From Taklimakanibacter sp049323275 (GTDB taxonomy: Bacteria > Pseudomonadota > Alphaproteobacteria > Rhizobiales > Aestuariivirgaceae), in the NCBI GenBank assembly GCA_049323275.1, contig JBMOOM010000055.1:23870-87869 (forward strand): a stretch of 64,000 nucleotides of DNA, in the 5' to 3' direction. Positions 42,537 through 51,309 of this stretch are shown here, piece by piece; position 1 is the stretch's first letter; each line of letters starts with the position of its first letter. The notes under the pieces are model-generated. The model saw only the letters and a program-made list of their open reading frames with translations. It did not search any database and was not told the origin of the DNA. A program made the position numbers and the translations under genes.

Positions 42537-43464
42537 GACTCCCTCCAGCGAAATACCGACGATATGCCTGTTCAAGGGTGACGTTGCCCAACGCTAGGGT
42601 CCTTAGACAACCGCCCGCCTCAAAAATCAATCGGGAAAGCTCGAGGCGAATATCGTGGGTCGCTTCTACCTGCCAACCGCCATCCGGCTTCTGAATCATG
42701 GTGGAAACACCATCGATCGAGTTGAAAACCCTCACCAGGTCGACGCCTTTGGCATCGACTTCGATGGTCACCATTGAGCTGCCAATCCGTGCCGCAAGCT
42801 CCTCAACGGTGCCGATGAAGCCGATGCGGCCTTTGCCAAACAACGCAATTCGATGACAAACCGACTGGACGGCGCCGAGCATATGCGAAGATAGCAGAAT
42901 GGTGATGCCGTCCTTGCTTAGGGTTTGGATCGATTCGAGGAGTTCTTGGGTTGATTGGGGATCCAGGCCCGAGGTTGGTTCATCGAGGATCGCGACGCTG
43001 CATTCGCGCATGAGCAGTTCGGCCAATCCTAACCGCTGCCGCATTCCCCGCGAATAGGTCGACACGGGCTGATGGGCAACCGCGCTAAGCTTGAACCTGC
43101 CCATGGCGGCGCCGATGCGGCGGTAGTCCTCGGCTCGCGGCATGTTGTTCAAGCGTGCGATATAGCTTAGGTTTTCAACGCCGGTCATTGACTCGTAAAA
43201 GCCGACGGAGTCCGGGAGGTAGCCGACCTCGCGCTTTAGCTCGAGGGGGTGGCGAAGTGGGTCCTTCCCGAGTATCCGAACGAAACCGGCGCTGGGTTCG
43301 GTCAATCCCAACAACATTAGGATCGTAGTGGTTTTCCCGGCGCCGTTGGGTCCAAGAAGCCCAACAACCTCGCCCTTCGCCACCGTCAAGTCGAGCTGAT
43401 CAACGGCAAGAAAGTCACCGTACCGTTTGACCAGCCCTCGAACATCGATCACCTTGGTGTTCAT
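42526..43464 (-). CDS. ABC transporter ATP-binding protein
   Basis: A 312-residue ABC ATPase. Walker A is GLLGPNGAGKTTTILMLLGL, the signature is YSRGMRQRLGLAELL, Walker B is CSVAILDEPTSGLDPQS, and the switch His is in LLSSHMLGAVQ. The C-terminal 90 residues form the extra domain found in NosF/CcmA-type ATPases. Start ATG 43464 overlaps the stop of the NEW3 gene by 4 bases. It energises the permease encoded next. Confidence 0.9.
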   Translation of the reverse strand: MNTKVIDVRGLVKRYGDFLAVDQLDLTVAKGEVVGLLGPNGAGKTTTILMLLGLTEPSAGFVRILGKDPLRHPLELKREVGYLPDSVGFYESMTGVENLSYIARLNNMPRAEDYRRIGAAMGRFKLSAVAHQPVSTYSRGMRQRLGLAELLMRECSVAILDEPTSGLDPQSTQELLESIQTLSKDGITILLSSHMLGAVQSVCHRIALFGKGRIGFIGTVEELAARIGSSMVTIEVDAKGVDLVRVFNSIDGVSTMIQKPDGGWQVEATHDIRLELSRLIFEAGGCLRTLALGNVTLEQAYRRYFAGGSRAV

Positions 43465-44702
43465 CGCCTGCCATATCGAATGACGGCGAGGGTCAGGATT
43501 AGGGCGGCGATGGCGATGATCGCGAGCCCGACCGCCCCCCACATCGTCGAAGTATTGACGGTCACTCGGAAATCCACGGACTGCGATGCCCCGCTTCCCA
43601 GGCTTTCCGTCGTCCGGAGGGTAACCATATAATCGCCGGCAATCGCCCGCGGGCTGGGGGTGAGACGGAGGTATAGGAGGTTGGTATCGTTGGGTGCCAG
43701 CCCATCGATCGTCGACGGTGTAACTTCCCATTCCCAGCCTGACGGGACGGTCGCCGATGCCTCAAGCATTTGGGTTGAAGCGCCACCCGTGTTGGTCAAG
43801 GTAAAGGGAAAGCTTGCCTCTTCCCCGGCCGTTGCCGCCCCGGATAGCCGTTCCTGGGGACCTTTGAGGGTGAGGTTCGGTTCACCCGAAATATCAATAC
43901 TTAGGTCTGTTTTACCCTTGGCCTCGCCATTGGAGGCGGTCATGACAACGCGATACCGGCCGGCTGACGCGCTTGGAGGCGGCATGATATTGACTGTCAC
44001 ATCCCCGCTGCCTCCAGCCTTAATGAGTATACCGGTGATTTCTTCCGACCCGTAGCCGCGTTTGAACGACGACTGAAACCCCACGGGCAATTCGGCGGCT
44101 AGACTGATCAGGCTGTCTTGGGCTGAGTTGTTCCTGACCGATACTTTGAAACTGAAAGTCGACCGAGCCGTGCCTTTTAGCGCCGGCAAATCCGGTCTAA
44201 GTCCAATCCCGCCCTTTGGTGCATCGGAAAGGCTGATGGCGAGCGGGAGGTCGATAGCATCGCTGCCATAGCGTGCCTTGATCACGATCGGAATACGGCC
44301 TCCCTTCGCGCCGGCTGGTGGGCTCAGTTCGAGCTGGACGGTTTCGTTGCTGTTGGGAGGTACAATGACCGCAGCAACTTCATTTCCATCGCCTTTAAGC
44401 GCCCATTTCCAGGTCTGCGGCACGCCCGAAACCTCCAGGCTCGCCCGCTGAGGGGGAAGATTGGAGTTGCGCAAAGTCAGGGCGAGCACACTCGTTTCTC
44501 CCGACTGAATGGTCAGCTCGGGGTTAGGCGTGGTCAGCCAAAAGCCCGTCAACTCAACGGCCAAGGCGGGAAGTTGGAATCGCGATAAGGTTAGAATTCC
44601 GGCGAGGAGCAGAGCGACAAGGAGTGGCCGTACAATGAGTGGCCGTACAATCCTCCATGTTCTCTTGTCTCGAACGGCGAGCCGCTTTGAAAGAGTGGCC
44701 AT
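43461..44702 (-). CDS. NEW3-domain membrane-anchored exported protein
   Basis: A 413-residue protein with an N-terminal membrane segment (PLLVALLLAGILTLSRF), a long periplasmic region of Ig-like NEW3 repeats and a C-terminal anchor (GAVGLAIIAIAALILTLAVI) followed by RYGRR. The repeats share the pattern of SLEVSGVPQTWKWAL, SLAAELPVGFQSSF and SATVPSGWEWEV. Such proteins are regularly encoded with an ABC ATPase and a NosY-like permease, exactly as here, and may hold substrate on the outer face. Substrate unknown. Confidence 0.8.
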   Translation of the reverse strand: MATLSKRLAVRDKRTWRIVRPLIVRPLLVALLLAGILTLSRFQLPALAVELTGFWLTTPNPELTIQSGETSVLALTLRNSNLPPQRASLEVSGVPQTWKWALKGDGNEVAAVIVPPNSNETVQLELSPPAGAKGGRIPIVIKARYGSDAIDLPLAISLSDAPKGGIGLRPDLPALKGTARSTFSFKVSVRNNSAQDSLISLAAELPVGFQSSFKRGYGSEEITGILIKAGGSGDVTVNIMPPPSASAGRYRVVMTASNGEAKGKTDLSIDISGEPNLTLKGPQERLSGAATAGEEASFPFTLTNTGGASTQMLEASATVPSGWEWEVTPSTIDGLAPNDTNLLYLRLTPSPRAIAGDYMVTLRTTESLGSGASQSVDFRVTVNTSTMWGAVGLAIIAIAALILTLAVIRYGRR

Positions 44703-45239
44703 ACCTGATCCTATGAGCTGCGCACCCACCCTGCTATAGAGTTCTGTAGACGGATCATTTTGGTGGAAAGGCGCATCACTATTCTCGGCCCGATAAGCGG
44801 TTACAAATTAAATCAGCAATGATAGTGATTGACATCTTGTCGCACTATAGCGTCGAAGCTAACAAGCTCACATTTTAATTGGGATCGAACAGACTGACGG
44901 CATGCCTGAGATCGGCTGTCGCCGCTGAGTGCTGATATCCCAGCCTTCCGCGGCGGGTAGCATCAGGGCGACATCCAATAATCGAGTGCGTCCGCAGTCA
45001 ATCATTAGAAGGGCTATTGATGTTGACCTCGACAGCTAGGCGAAGTCGGTCACCAATGTCATTCACGATCAATTGACCTTGGCCTAGGAGCGCGACGGTT
45101 GGGTCTATCTACAGACAAGGTGGCCGGCTAAATGACGACGGCGACTTCCCCGTGACAGGAAATCGCAGGGGTGATCCAATCGACCATAGTTAGTATTGAA
45201 ACAGTCGCGAGACGCCCCTGATTGATCGCGATTCTTGAG
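44703..45239. other. Intergenic region without a supported gene
   Basis: About 540 bp between the NEW3 gene and the copper operon promoter. Only short, poorly coding frames are present. Minus-strand CTATAG at about 44733-44738 could be the -10 of the NEW3 operon. Confidence 0.35.
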
Positions 45240-45267
45240 AGCCTCACTCCCGCCAGGAGCTGAGGCT
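45240..45267 (+). terminator. Terminator-like hairpin upstream of promoter E
   Basis: AGCCTCA (45240-45246) pairs with TGAGGCT (45261-45267), followed by TTCTTGTCTT on the plus strand. A near twin lies at 51222-51250. It insulates promoter E from upstream transcription. Confidence 0.55.
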
Positions 45268-45299
45268 TTCTTGTCTTAGGCTCTGTGACAAAAAGGCCC

Positions 45300-45330
45300 T
45301 TGAACCTCAGGTGGGGTGAGGTTCTACCCA
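45300..45330 (+). promoter_or_regulatory. MerR-type promoter E of the copper operon
   Basis: -35 TTGAAC (45300-45305), 19-bp spacer CTCAGGTGGGGTGAGGTTC, -10 TACCCA (45325-45330). The upstream half is the same as in promoter F (TTGAACCTCAGGTGG). It lies 42 bp before the L,D-transpeptidase start. Confidence 0.75.
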
Positions 45331-45372
45331 GTTCGTCCAAGCGGCGTGCCATTGCGACGGGACGAGGATATA

Positions 45373-46074
45373 TTGAAAGCGCTTTGTTTCGGACTGATCG
45401 GGTTGATCGGCTTCTATGTGGTACCGGCCAGCGCGGCAGCCGATTCCGCCGAGCCATTTGAAATTTCTCAGGCTGACCAAGATAAGATACCCTCCAGCTT
45501 CAGGCGGCGCGAAATTGCTTATGACGGAAACGAGAAGCCGGGAACGATCATCATCGACGCCACCAATCGATACCTCTATCTGGTTTTGACCGAGTCGACA
45601 GCTATCCGATATGGGGTCGGGGTGGGGAGAGCGGGGTTCGGATGGTCAGGGCGGGCTGTGATACGGCGTAAAGCCAAATGGCCCCGCTGGACGCCGCCAG
45701 CCGAAATGGTGGCGCGCGATCAAGAGGCGGCCAAATGGGCTAACGGTATGCCAGGTGGACCGACCAATCCGTTGGGCGCAAGGGCCCTCTACCTGTTCCA
45801 AGGCAACGTCGATACTCTGTACAGGATCCATGGGACTTTTCAGCCGTCATCTATTGGGAAGGCGGTCTCGTCAGGTTGTATCAGGCTGCTGAACGCCGAT
45901 GTAGCCGATCTCTATGACCGTGTGCCAATGGGCACGGCTGTCGTTGTCCTTGCGAATAGCCCAACTATCAAGCTTTCGGTCGAAAACTCGTCGCAAAAGA
46001 AAACCGTTCTGCCGAAAGCAAAAAAGGTCGCGCCGATCGTACGGCGAAACTTCAATCTGGACTTAGGACCTTAG
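45373..46074 (+). CDS. L,D-transpeptidase (YkuD domain), secreted
   Basis: A 233-residue secreted protein with a YkuD catalytic domain that cross-links peptidoglycan or attaches proteins to it. TTG 45373 is the likely start, with GAGGA seven bases upstream and a clean signal peptide (LKALCFGLIGLIGFYVVPASA). The catalytic block is RIHGTF, then SSGCIRLLNADVADLYDRV with the active-site Cys. NPLGARALYLF is also standard. A reading from 45316 would start inside promoter E. First gene of a five-gene copper-linked operon; some L,D-transpeptidases are blocked by copper, which could explain the link. Confidence 0.85.
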   Translation: MKALCFGLIGLIGFYVVPASAAADSAEPFEISQADQDKIPSSFRRREIAYDGNEKPGTIIIDATNRYLYLVLTESTAIRYGVGVGRAGFGWSGRAVIRRKAKWPRWTPPAEMVARDQEAAKWANGMPGGPTNPLGARALYLFQGNVDTLYRIHGTFQPSSIGKAVSSGCIRLLNADVADLYDRVPMGTAVVVLANSPTIKLSVENSSQKKTVLPKAKKVAPIVRRNFNLDLGP

Positions 46075-46089
46075 TATGGCAGGCTAGCC

Positions 46090-48231
46090 ATGGGTGTTGC
46101 CCAAGTAATACTGAGTTTTAGGCTATCCCCCATCAACCGTCGATCAGGCCTGCAAGGTGATGAACTGGCTGCCGGCAGTCGTGATGGCGGGCAAACTCAT
46201 CATCCAATAACGGTTTTCCTCGACGACCGGGGCCGGCAAGCCGAAGTCGCGCAGGCGATCTGCAGCCTCGGTTATGAAATGGTTCCCGAGGCGAGCCGGG
46301 CTGAGGAGGGTGGGGCGCCGCAGTCTGGAAATCAGGACGAATCTAAACGACCTGCTGGCGATGGGCGGATATCGGAATCGCAACCGAGTGGGCGGCGCAC
46401 CGATCCTCATGTCCACGATCAAGCTGGCTGGTGGGAATCGTCCCAGGGCAAGTTGGTTATTGTGATCGGTTCGCTAATCGTGGGGGCGATTGCCTATTCC
46501 CGCCTCCTACCCTTCGGCTCCCAATTCCTCTTCGTTGTAGCGGGAGCGATCGGCACAGTACCCCTAGTTGGCCGTGCTTTGCCGGCGATCTGTCGGGGGC
46601 TGATGATGCCGGTCGAAGCCGTCGCCGCAACCGCCATTCTCGGAGCCATGGCGGTGGGAGTGCTTGGGCAAGCAGCCGTGGTCACCTTTCTCGTGGCACT
46701 GACAGTTATGATTGGCGACCATGCCGCTCAGCGGTTGCGGAAAGTTGCCTCCCTTGCCGTGTTCGGAGGAAATAGCGAGCCGGTCGACGAATTTCTCCGA
46801 GGGCCATCTCGAACGGTTGGAAATGAAGATAAGGTCGTCACCAGTTCAACCCGATGCTTGCCTATTGATGGAGAGGGAGCGGCTAGGCCCCTATCGATCG
46901 ACGACCCGGAAGCGACGAAAGCAGCATTGAAATCACCGTCAATCGATTCGGAAGCGGTTCAAAGCTCTGAGGCCGACAAACCGATCGATGGGAATCAGAT
47001 CATCCGGGTGACGGGGGTTGCAGAGAGGCCAGGTGACGCAAAGGGGGCGATGGAAAGATTCGTCGACAAGCTCGCTCTATCCTGGATGTGCTTATGCTCG
47101 GTCGCAGCATCCGGCATAGCGCTGGTTCCACCTCTCGCCTTCGATGAGCCGTGGTCGACTTCAATCTATGCGGCCCTCGTCATTCTTTTGATAGGCTGTC
47201 CATTCGCCATCAGGATATCTGCCGCGGTCCCGGTAGCTTCGGCGATCGGGGGGGCGCCGGGAAGAGGGATTTTTGTCAAGGATGGGGCCGTTCTTGAGGC
47301 GATTGGCAAATTAAGAAATATCGCCTTTGAAAAGAGAGAAGCCCTCACTGAGGGGACGCCAAGGGTGACCGACGTCGTCGTGACTTCGAGCCTGGATAGC
47401 CGCGAGCTTCTTAGATTGGCGGCAACAGCTGAACAAGGCTCAGGCCACCCAATTGCTGTTGCGATTATAAGTCACGCGAAGGATAGAGACATTCCCCTTG
47501 GTAGCGCGTCAAACTTCGAAGAGATTCCGGGCGGTGGGGTTCTGGCAGCTGTTGATGGCCGCCAGATCAAAATTGGGCCACCGGCCCGTGTCGGAATCTT
47601 TGGTTCAGCGACTTTCAGTACTTGCTCGCGTCTCGAACGCGATGGCAAGACCGTCTCGGTAGTTGAAGTCGATAGAAAAGCAGCTGGTCTAATTGCCGTC
47701 TACGACGAACTACGGCCTGGCGTCGAGAACGGCATAATTGCCCTCAAGAAACTTGGCATGCGGCCGATAGTCTTTACCGGAGAAAGTCCCGTTAGTACTG
47801 AAGTGCTTGGCGCCCGACTGGGCATAGCGGTCAAGGGCGGCCTCTTGCCCGGAGACAAATCCAATTTTCTCGAGGCGATGGCAAGAGAAGAAGGACTGAT
47901 CAATCTCACTCGCGGGTTGGATAGCTCGTCGGAACGTTCAACGGCTGCGCTACGAATCAGCATGGGTGCTCGTGCCGGAACGGCCATCGCCGGCCTGGAC
48001 GCTGCTGTCGTGGGTGATCGAATTGCTGACGTCATTCCGCTGATAAGGCTCGGGCGTCAAGCGAGCGCTGTCATTCGCCAGAACCTCATCGCTTCGGTTG
48101 TCTTAAAAGCCGTTGTTGTTGTCTTGACCGTGGCCTGGCTAGCGGACCTTTGGGTTCCGGCGCTCATTGAAGGCGGCGCGACATTGCTGGTGACGGCCAA
48201 TGGACTACGACTTCTAGGGAGACCAGTCTGA
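46090..48231 (+). CDS. P1B-type ATPase homologue without catalytic residues (pseudo-ATPase)
   Basis: An intact 713-residue reading frame that aligns with the Zn/Cd ATPase of this window from the first membrane segments to the end, yet lacks its chemistry. The membrane CPC is CPF (Cys370-Phe372). The DKTGTLTEG motif is FEKREALTEG, with Glu414 in place of the phosphorylated Asp. The TGE actuator motif is gone, TGDN became TGES, and the GDGxNDAP hinge is replaced by TRGLDSSSERST. SGHPIA and the last helix (EGGATLLVTANGLRLLG) remain. The N-terminal region looks like an HMA domain without its Cys pair. It cannot pump by the normal cycle; a sensing, scaffolding or passive role is inference. Confidence 0.8.
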   Translation: MGVAQVILSFRLSPINRRSGLQGDELAAGSRDGGQTHHPITVFLDDRGRQAEVAQAICSLGYEMVPEASRAEEGGAPQSGNQDESKRPAGDGRISESQPSGRRTDPHVHDQAGWWESSQGKLVIVIGSLIVGAIAYSRLLPFGSQFLFVVAGAIGTVPLVGRALPAICRGLMMPVEAVAATAILGAMAVGVLGQAAVVTFLVALTVMIGDHAAQRLRKVASLAVFGGNSEPVDEFLRGPSRTVGNEDKVVTSSTRCLPIDGEGAARPLSIDDPEATKAALKSPSIDSEAVQSSEADKPIDGNQIIRVTGVAERPGDAKGAMERFVDKLALSWMCLCSVAASGIALVPPLAFDEPWSTSIYAALVILLIGCPFAIRISAAVPVASAIGGAPGRGIFVKDGAVLEAIGKLRNIAFEKREALTEGTPRVTDVVVTSSLDSRELLRLAATAEQGSGHPIAVAIISHAKDRDIPLGSASNFEEIPGGGVLAAVDGRQIKIGPPARVGIFGSATFSTCSRLERDGKTVSVVEVDRKAAGLIAVYDELRPGVENGIIALKKLGMRPIVFTGESPVSTEVLGARLGIAVKGGLLPGDKSNFLEAMAREEGLINLTRGLDSSSERSTAALRISMGARAGTAIAGLDAAVVGDRIADVIPLIRLGRQASAVIRQNLIASVVLKAVVVVLTVAWLADLWVPALIEGGATLLVTANGLRLLGRPV

Positions 48232-48233
48232 TC

Positions 48234-48716
48234 ATGGCAATCACCAAAGCTAGATGGATGGCGGTCCTGATTTGGCTTTTCGCCCCCATCGCATATGCCG
48301 CCAGTCCTCAAACCCAAGTATGGACGTTTGGGACGATCGTAGTTGAGCAAGGTTGGGCGCGGCTGGAACCCGATCAATCCAACGCTGCAAAAATCTACCT
48401 GACCATCCATAACAAATCGAACAATGATGATTACTTGCTGGCAGTGGAAAGTCAGGCTGCCAAGTTAGCCATGATTCATCAAGCCAATCAGCAGCCCGTT
48501 CCCGGCGGTTTGACCATGCCAAGCCATAGCGAGGTAGTGATGAGGCCAGACAATTATCACATCATGGTCAACGAACTATCCCAGTCCATCAGGCCGGGGA
48601 GCAATTTGCCTATCCGAATTGTTCTTCGAGATGCGGGGTCGTTCGATTTGTCAGTACCAGTCCTCGAAGCCGGGGAAAGCGACCCGCCAGTCACACACCG
48701 CGGTCACGGTAGCTGA
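48234..48716 (+). CDS. PCuAC-family periplasmic copper chaperone 1
   Basis: A 160-residue secreted PCuAC (DUF461) protein. Signal peptide to IAYAA. The Cu(I) site appears as MIHQANQQ, then LTMPSHSEVVMRPDNYHIMV, with the His/Met spacing of the family, and the C-terminus ends THRGHGS. PCuAC delivers copper to cytochrome oxidase with Sco, whose gene follows by 8 bp. The start is 3 bases after the pseudo-ATPase stop. A second PCuAC gene lies at 51.9 kb. Confidence 0.85.
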   Translation: MAITKARWMAVLIWLFAPIAYAASPQTQVWTFGTIVVEQGWARLEPDQSNAAKIYLTIHNKSNNDDYLLAVESQAAKLAMIHQANQQPVPGGLTMPSHSEVVMRPDNYHIMVNELSQSIRPGSNLPIRIVLRDAGSFDLSVPVLEAGESDPPVTHRGHGS

Positions 48717-48723
48717 GGTTCAG

Positions 48724-49311
48724 ATGAGACCCAAGCTGTTGTTCACAATACTCGGCGTGCTGATTGTGGCCGCCGCAGGCGCAGAATACTACTCAACCAC
48801 TTACATGAGCCGCCCCGTCGACCCGTTTAGGGTCGAAGTAGGTGGTGCCTTCACCATGGTGAACCAGGACAATCAAGTCGTCACCGACAAGGACTTCGCG
48901 GGTAAGTCGTTGGTGATTTTCTTTGGCTTTACCTCATGTCCCGATATTTGCCCGACCACCCTCAATCGGCTCGCAGGTTTGCTAGAAAAGCTCGGGCCTG
49001 ATGCCGATGACATCAAAATCGCGCTTGTGACCGTCGATCCCGAGCGGGATACCCCCGGCGTACTTAAGGAATATCTGAAAGCATTCGATTCCAGGATCGT
49101 TGGTCTCACCGGCTCACCGGCACAACTCGAAATGTTCGCCAAGCAATACAAGGCCTACTACAGGAAGGTTCCAGGGGAAGGTGGCGACTACACCATGGAC
49201 CACACGTCATCAGTCCTGCTCTTCGATCAATTCGGTGGCTTTGCTGATACCCTTAACAAGGGCGACGATTTAGTCGCACTGAACCAATTGAGAAAACTGA
49301 TCAAAGAATGA
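48724..49311 (+). CDS. SCO1/SenC-family copper protein
   Basis: A 195-residue membrane-anchored Sco protein. An N-terminal segment (LLFTILGVLIVAAAGAEYY) is followed by a thioredoxin fold with the copper-binding FTSCPDICPTTLNRL (CxxxC) and the ligand His in YTMDHTSSVLLFD. Sco proteins insert copper into the CuA site or reduce its Cys residues. ATG 48724 gives the normal family length. Its stop overlaps an in-frame ATG of the next gene's longer reading, so translation is coupled. Confidence 0.9.
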   Translation: MRPKLLFTILGVLIVAAAGAEYYSTTYMSRPVDPFRVEVGGAFTMVNQDNQVVTDKDFAGKSLVIFFGFTSCPDICPTTLNRLAGLLEKLGPDADDIKIALVTVDPERDTPGVLKEYLKAFDSRIVGLTGSPAQLEMFAKQYKAYYRKVPGEGGDYTMDHTSSVLLFDQFGGFADTLNKGDDLVALNQLRKLIKE

Positions 49312-49337
49312 CCAACCGAACGCGAGGAGAATTAAAG

Positions 49338-49964
49338 ATGGTTTTCCAACTGGCGTCGAGGCGCCAAGCCCTGATCGGAACGCTTACCGTTGCCGGTTCG
49401 TTGGCGATTCCGAGAAAATCCTGGGGGCTCGACATGGCGGCCTTGAACGCTCCGTCGAATCTCGGGGAAATGGAGATGGGGTCGCCAACAGCAAAAGTCA
49501 CCGTCATCGAATATGCGTCGGCTTCGTGTCCTCATTGCGCCGCCTTCTACAAAGACACATTTAAGACGCTTAAGCGCGAGTACGTCGATACCGGCAAAAT
49601 ACGATTTGTTTTCCGCGAATTTCCCCACAACCAGCCCGCCCTGGCGGCTTTCATGCTTGCTCGTTGCGCCCCAAAAGAAAAGTACTTTCCATTGGTCGAC
49701 ATGTTCTTCGAACAACAAGAAAGCTGGCTAGCATCGCCACTTGACGGACTGCGAAAGATCTCTCAGCTGGCCGGCTTTACCCAGGAGGCCTTTGATTCAT
49801 GCTTGAAGAATGAAGCGATCGCCAAAGGCGTGATCGGCGTTCGTGATAAAGCAAGCGCAGAGTTTGGGGTCGAATCAATCCCGACTTTCTTCATCAATGG
49901 AGAGAAGATCAAGGGTAACATGTCGATAGATGAAATGAGGAAAGCGATCGATCCGCTGCTTTGA
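49338..49964 (+). CDS. DsbA/DsbD-type thioredoxin-fold oxidoreductase, exported
   Basis: A 208-residue exported DsbA-like protein (BdbD group). SRRQALIGTLTVAGSLAIP looks like a Tat-type signal. The active site is YASASCPHCAAFYKD (CPHC), and the cis-Pro lies in GVESIPTFFINGEKIKG. It may keep the Sco and PCuAC Cys residues or other copper proteins in the right redox state. ATG 49338 follows GAGGAG; the longer frame from 49308 is less likely. Last gene of the operon; the next 280 bp is empty of genes. Confidence 0.85.
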   Translation: MVFQLASRRQALIGTLTVAGSLAIPRKSWGLDMAALNAPSNLGEMEMGSPTAKVTVIEYASASCPHCAAFYKDTFKTLKREYVDTGKIRFVFREFPHNQPALAAFMLARCAPKEKYFPLVDMFFEQQESWLASPLDGLRKISQLAGFTQEAFDSCLKNEAIAKGVIGVRDKASAEFGVESIPTFFINGEKIKGNMSIDEMRKAIDPLL

Positions 49965-50242
49965 TGTAGAAAAGTCCGAAAAAGTGCCTCGGCAAAGCCA
50001 GAGGTCAGAGGGCCAACGCCCGCAGTCATCTTCGAAGAAAGTAAACTGTCTCCGCACGAGTTGAGTAGATTGCTGGCCTGTCGGTGGGCGAGCACTGCTG
50101 GAGCCGATTGGTTTGTCGATCGAGGGACCTGTCTTGGCGCGAAGGCCAGTCCACCTTTGGGATAAAAGTGTGGTGAATTGATCGCCCAGGTCGGGGGGGC
50201 ACAAAAAAAGCCAGCTGCCGGCGAATTGAGTTCCACAACCCC

Positions 50243-50273
50243 TTGAACCTCAGGTGGCCTTAGGTCCTATCTT
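50243..50273 (+). promoter_or_regulatory. MerR-type promoter F
   Basis: -35 TTGAAC (50243-50248), 19-bp spacer CTCAGGTGGCCTTAGGTCC, -10 TATCTT (50268-50273). It lies 48 bp before the zinc-ribbon gene at 50322. Confidence 0.75.
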
Positions 50274-50321
50274 TAAGATTGATCGGCCCGATATGTTTTG
50301 GGCTGCGACGAGTAGGAGCGA

Positions 50322-50636
50322 ATGATGGAATCCTCGAATTCGACCGGGAAAGGTCAAGGCTTGCCTTGTCCGGTCTGCAAAATCGATCTCGTCATGAGTG
50401 AACGCCAGGGGATCGAGATAGATTATTGCCCGAAGTGTCGCGGGGTGTGGTTGGATCGCGGCGAACTCGACAAAATTGTTGAGAGGAGCGTGAACGAAGA
50501 CGCGGGCATTGGTGGGGCCAGGTCGATGGCTGACAAAGTCACGCGGCAACCGGCTGACCACGGCTATAGTTCGAGCCACGGAGGCCATGGACAACGACGC
50601 AGGCACGGATCGTTGCTTTCGCGGCTATTTGACTGA
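50322..50636 (+). CDS. zf-TFIIB zinc-ribbon protein
   Basis: A 104-residue protein with the bacterial zf-TFIIB ribbon LPCPVCKIDLVMSERQGIEI followed by YCPKCRGVWLDRGELDKI: two CxxC knuckles (residues about 16-40). The tail is rich in Gly, His and Arg (HGGHGQRRRHG) and could bind metal. Roles of these small proteins are unknown. AGGAG lies 5 bases before the ATG. MerR-type promoter F suggests induction by metal. Confidence 0.85.
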   Translation: MMESSNSTGKGQGLPCPVCKIDLVMSERQGIEIDYCPKCRGVWLDRGELDKIVERSVNEDAGIGGARSMADKVTRQPADHGYSSSHGGHGQRRRHGSLLSRLFD

Positions 50637-50679
50637 GGAGAAGGTCTGCGTCAGGCGTGCTCGGTAGGAGATTAGACAA

Positions 50680-51075
50680 TTGGCAGAAAGGCCCTTATCG
50701 GGCGTGCCTCCGGAGCGCCCAGAGAATGGCGTCGGCTTAAGGCGAGCAATCGCTCTTGTAACTGTGTTGGTGACTTGGTCCGGGGGAATGTGGCTCTTCT
50801 ACCTGGCGACGGACGGTGTTTTGGATTGGCTCGCTGTTAACACGAACCTAGTTGTGGAAAACGCGGAAAAGCTGGCGACTGCGACTGGGGTCGGCAAAGA
50901 AGCCGAGACAGTGATCGACAGCCTCAATACGGGTAGTCTGCTCCAACGGCTTGTTGCCCTAGTAGAGTTGATTGCCAAGCCGTTGTTCATGGCGATTTGG
51001 CTTGCTGGCACTCTCTTCATTCTGATTGCTCCAGTGCTCTTGCGGAGACTGCTCAGCCTGATACCGAAGCGGTGA
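50680..51075 (+). CDS. Inner-membrane protein, hypothetical
   Basis: A 131-residue protein with two membrane segments (AIALVTVLVTWSGGMWLFYLA near 30 and PLFMAIWLAGTLFILIAPVL near 105) and a periplasmic or cytoplasmic loop of about 50 residues between them. I do not recognise the family. It starts at TTG with GGAG nine bases upstream and follows the zinc-ribbon gene by 43 bp, so it is in the same promoter F transcript. A terminator follows. Confidence 0.6.
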   Translation: MAERPLSGVPPERPENGVGLRRAIALVTVLVTWSGGMWLFYLATDGVLDWLAVNTNLVVENAEKLATATGVGKEAETVIDSLNTGSLLQRLVALVELIAKPLFMAIWLAGTLFILIAPVLLRRLLSLIPKR

Positions 51076-51221
51076 ACGGGTAGTCAAACTTGCGGACACC
51101 CCCCATTTAGCTAGTCGGTCACCTTTAGCAGCGGCATCAAATCGCAGTGTACTGACTATCTGTAACTGATATCCTCTCGTTGGTCGCTAGTAATCCCCCT
51201 AGTGTGAGCGCGACCCTTGAG

Positions 51222-51250
51222 AACCTCATAACCGTCAGGTTGATGAGGTT
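51222..51250 (+). terminator. Rho-independent terminator
   Basis: AACCTCAT (51222-51229) pairs with ATGAGGTT (51243-51250), followed by TTCTTGTTATT. It ends the promoter F transcript. Confidence 0.65.
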
Positions 51251-51309
51251 TTCTTGTTATTGAGGCTTGGCGGCACGTCTAGGAAGCTCAGCCAGCCTGA
51301 GCTTTGTGA

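Noticed and set aside
45128..45457. A 109-codon minus-strand frame over the copper promoter
   Set aside because: It covers promoter E, a terminator and the transpeptidase start, and is Arg-rich in the way of non-coding frames.
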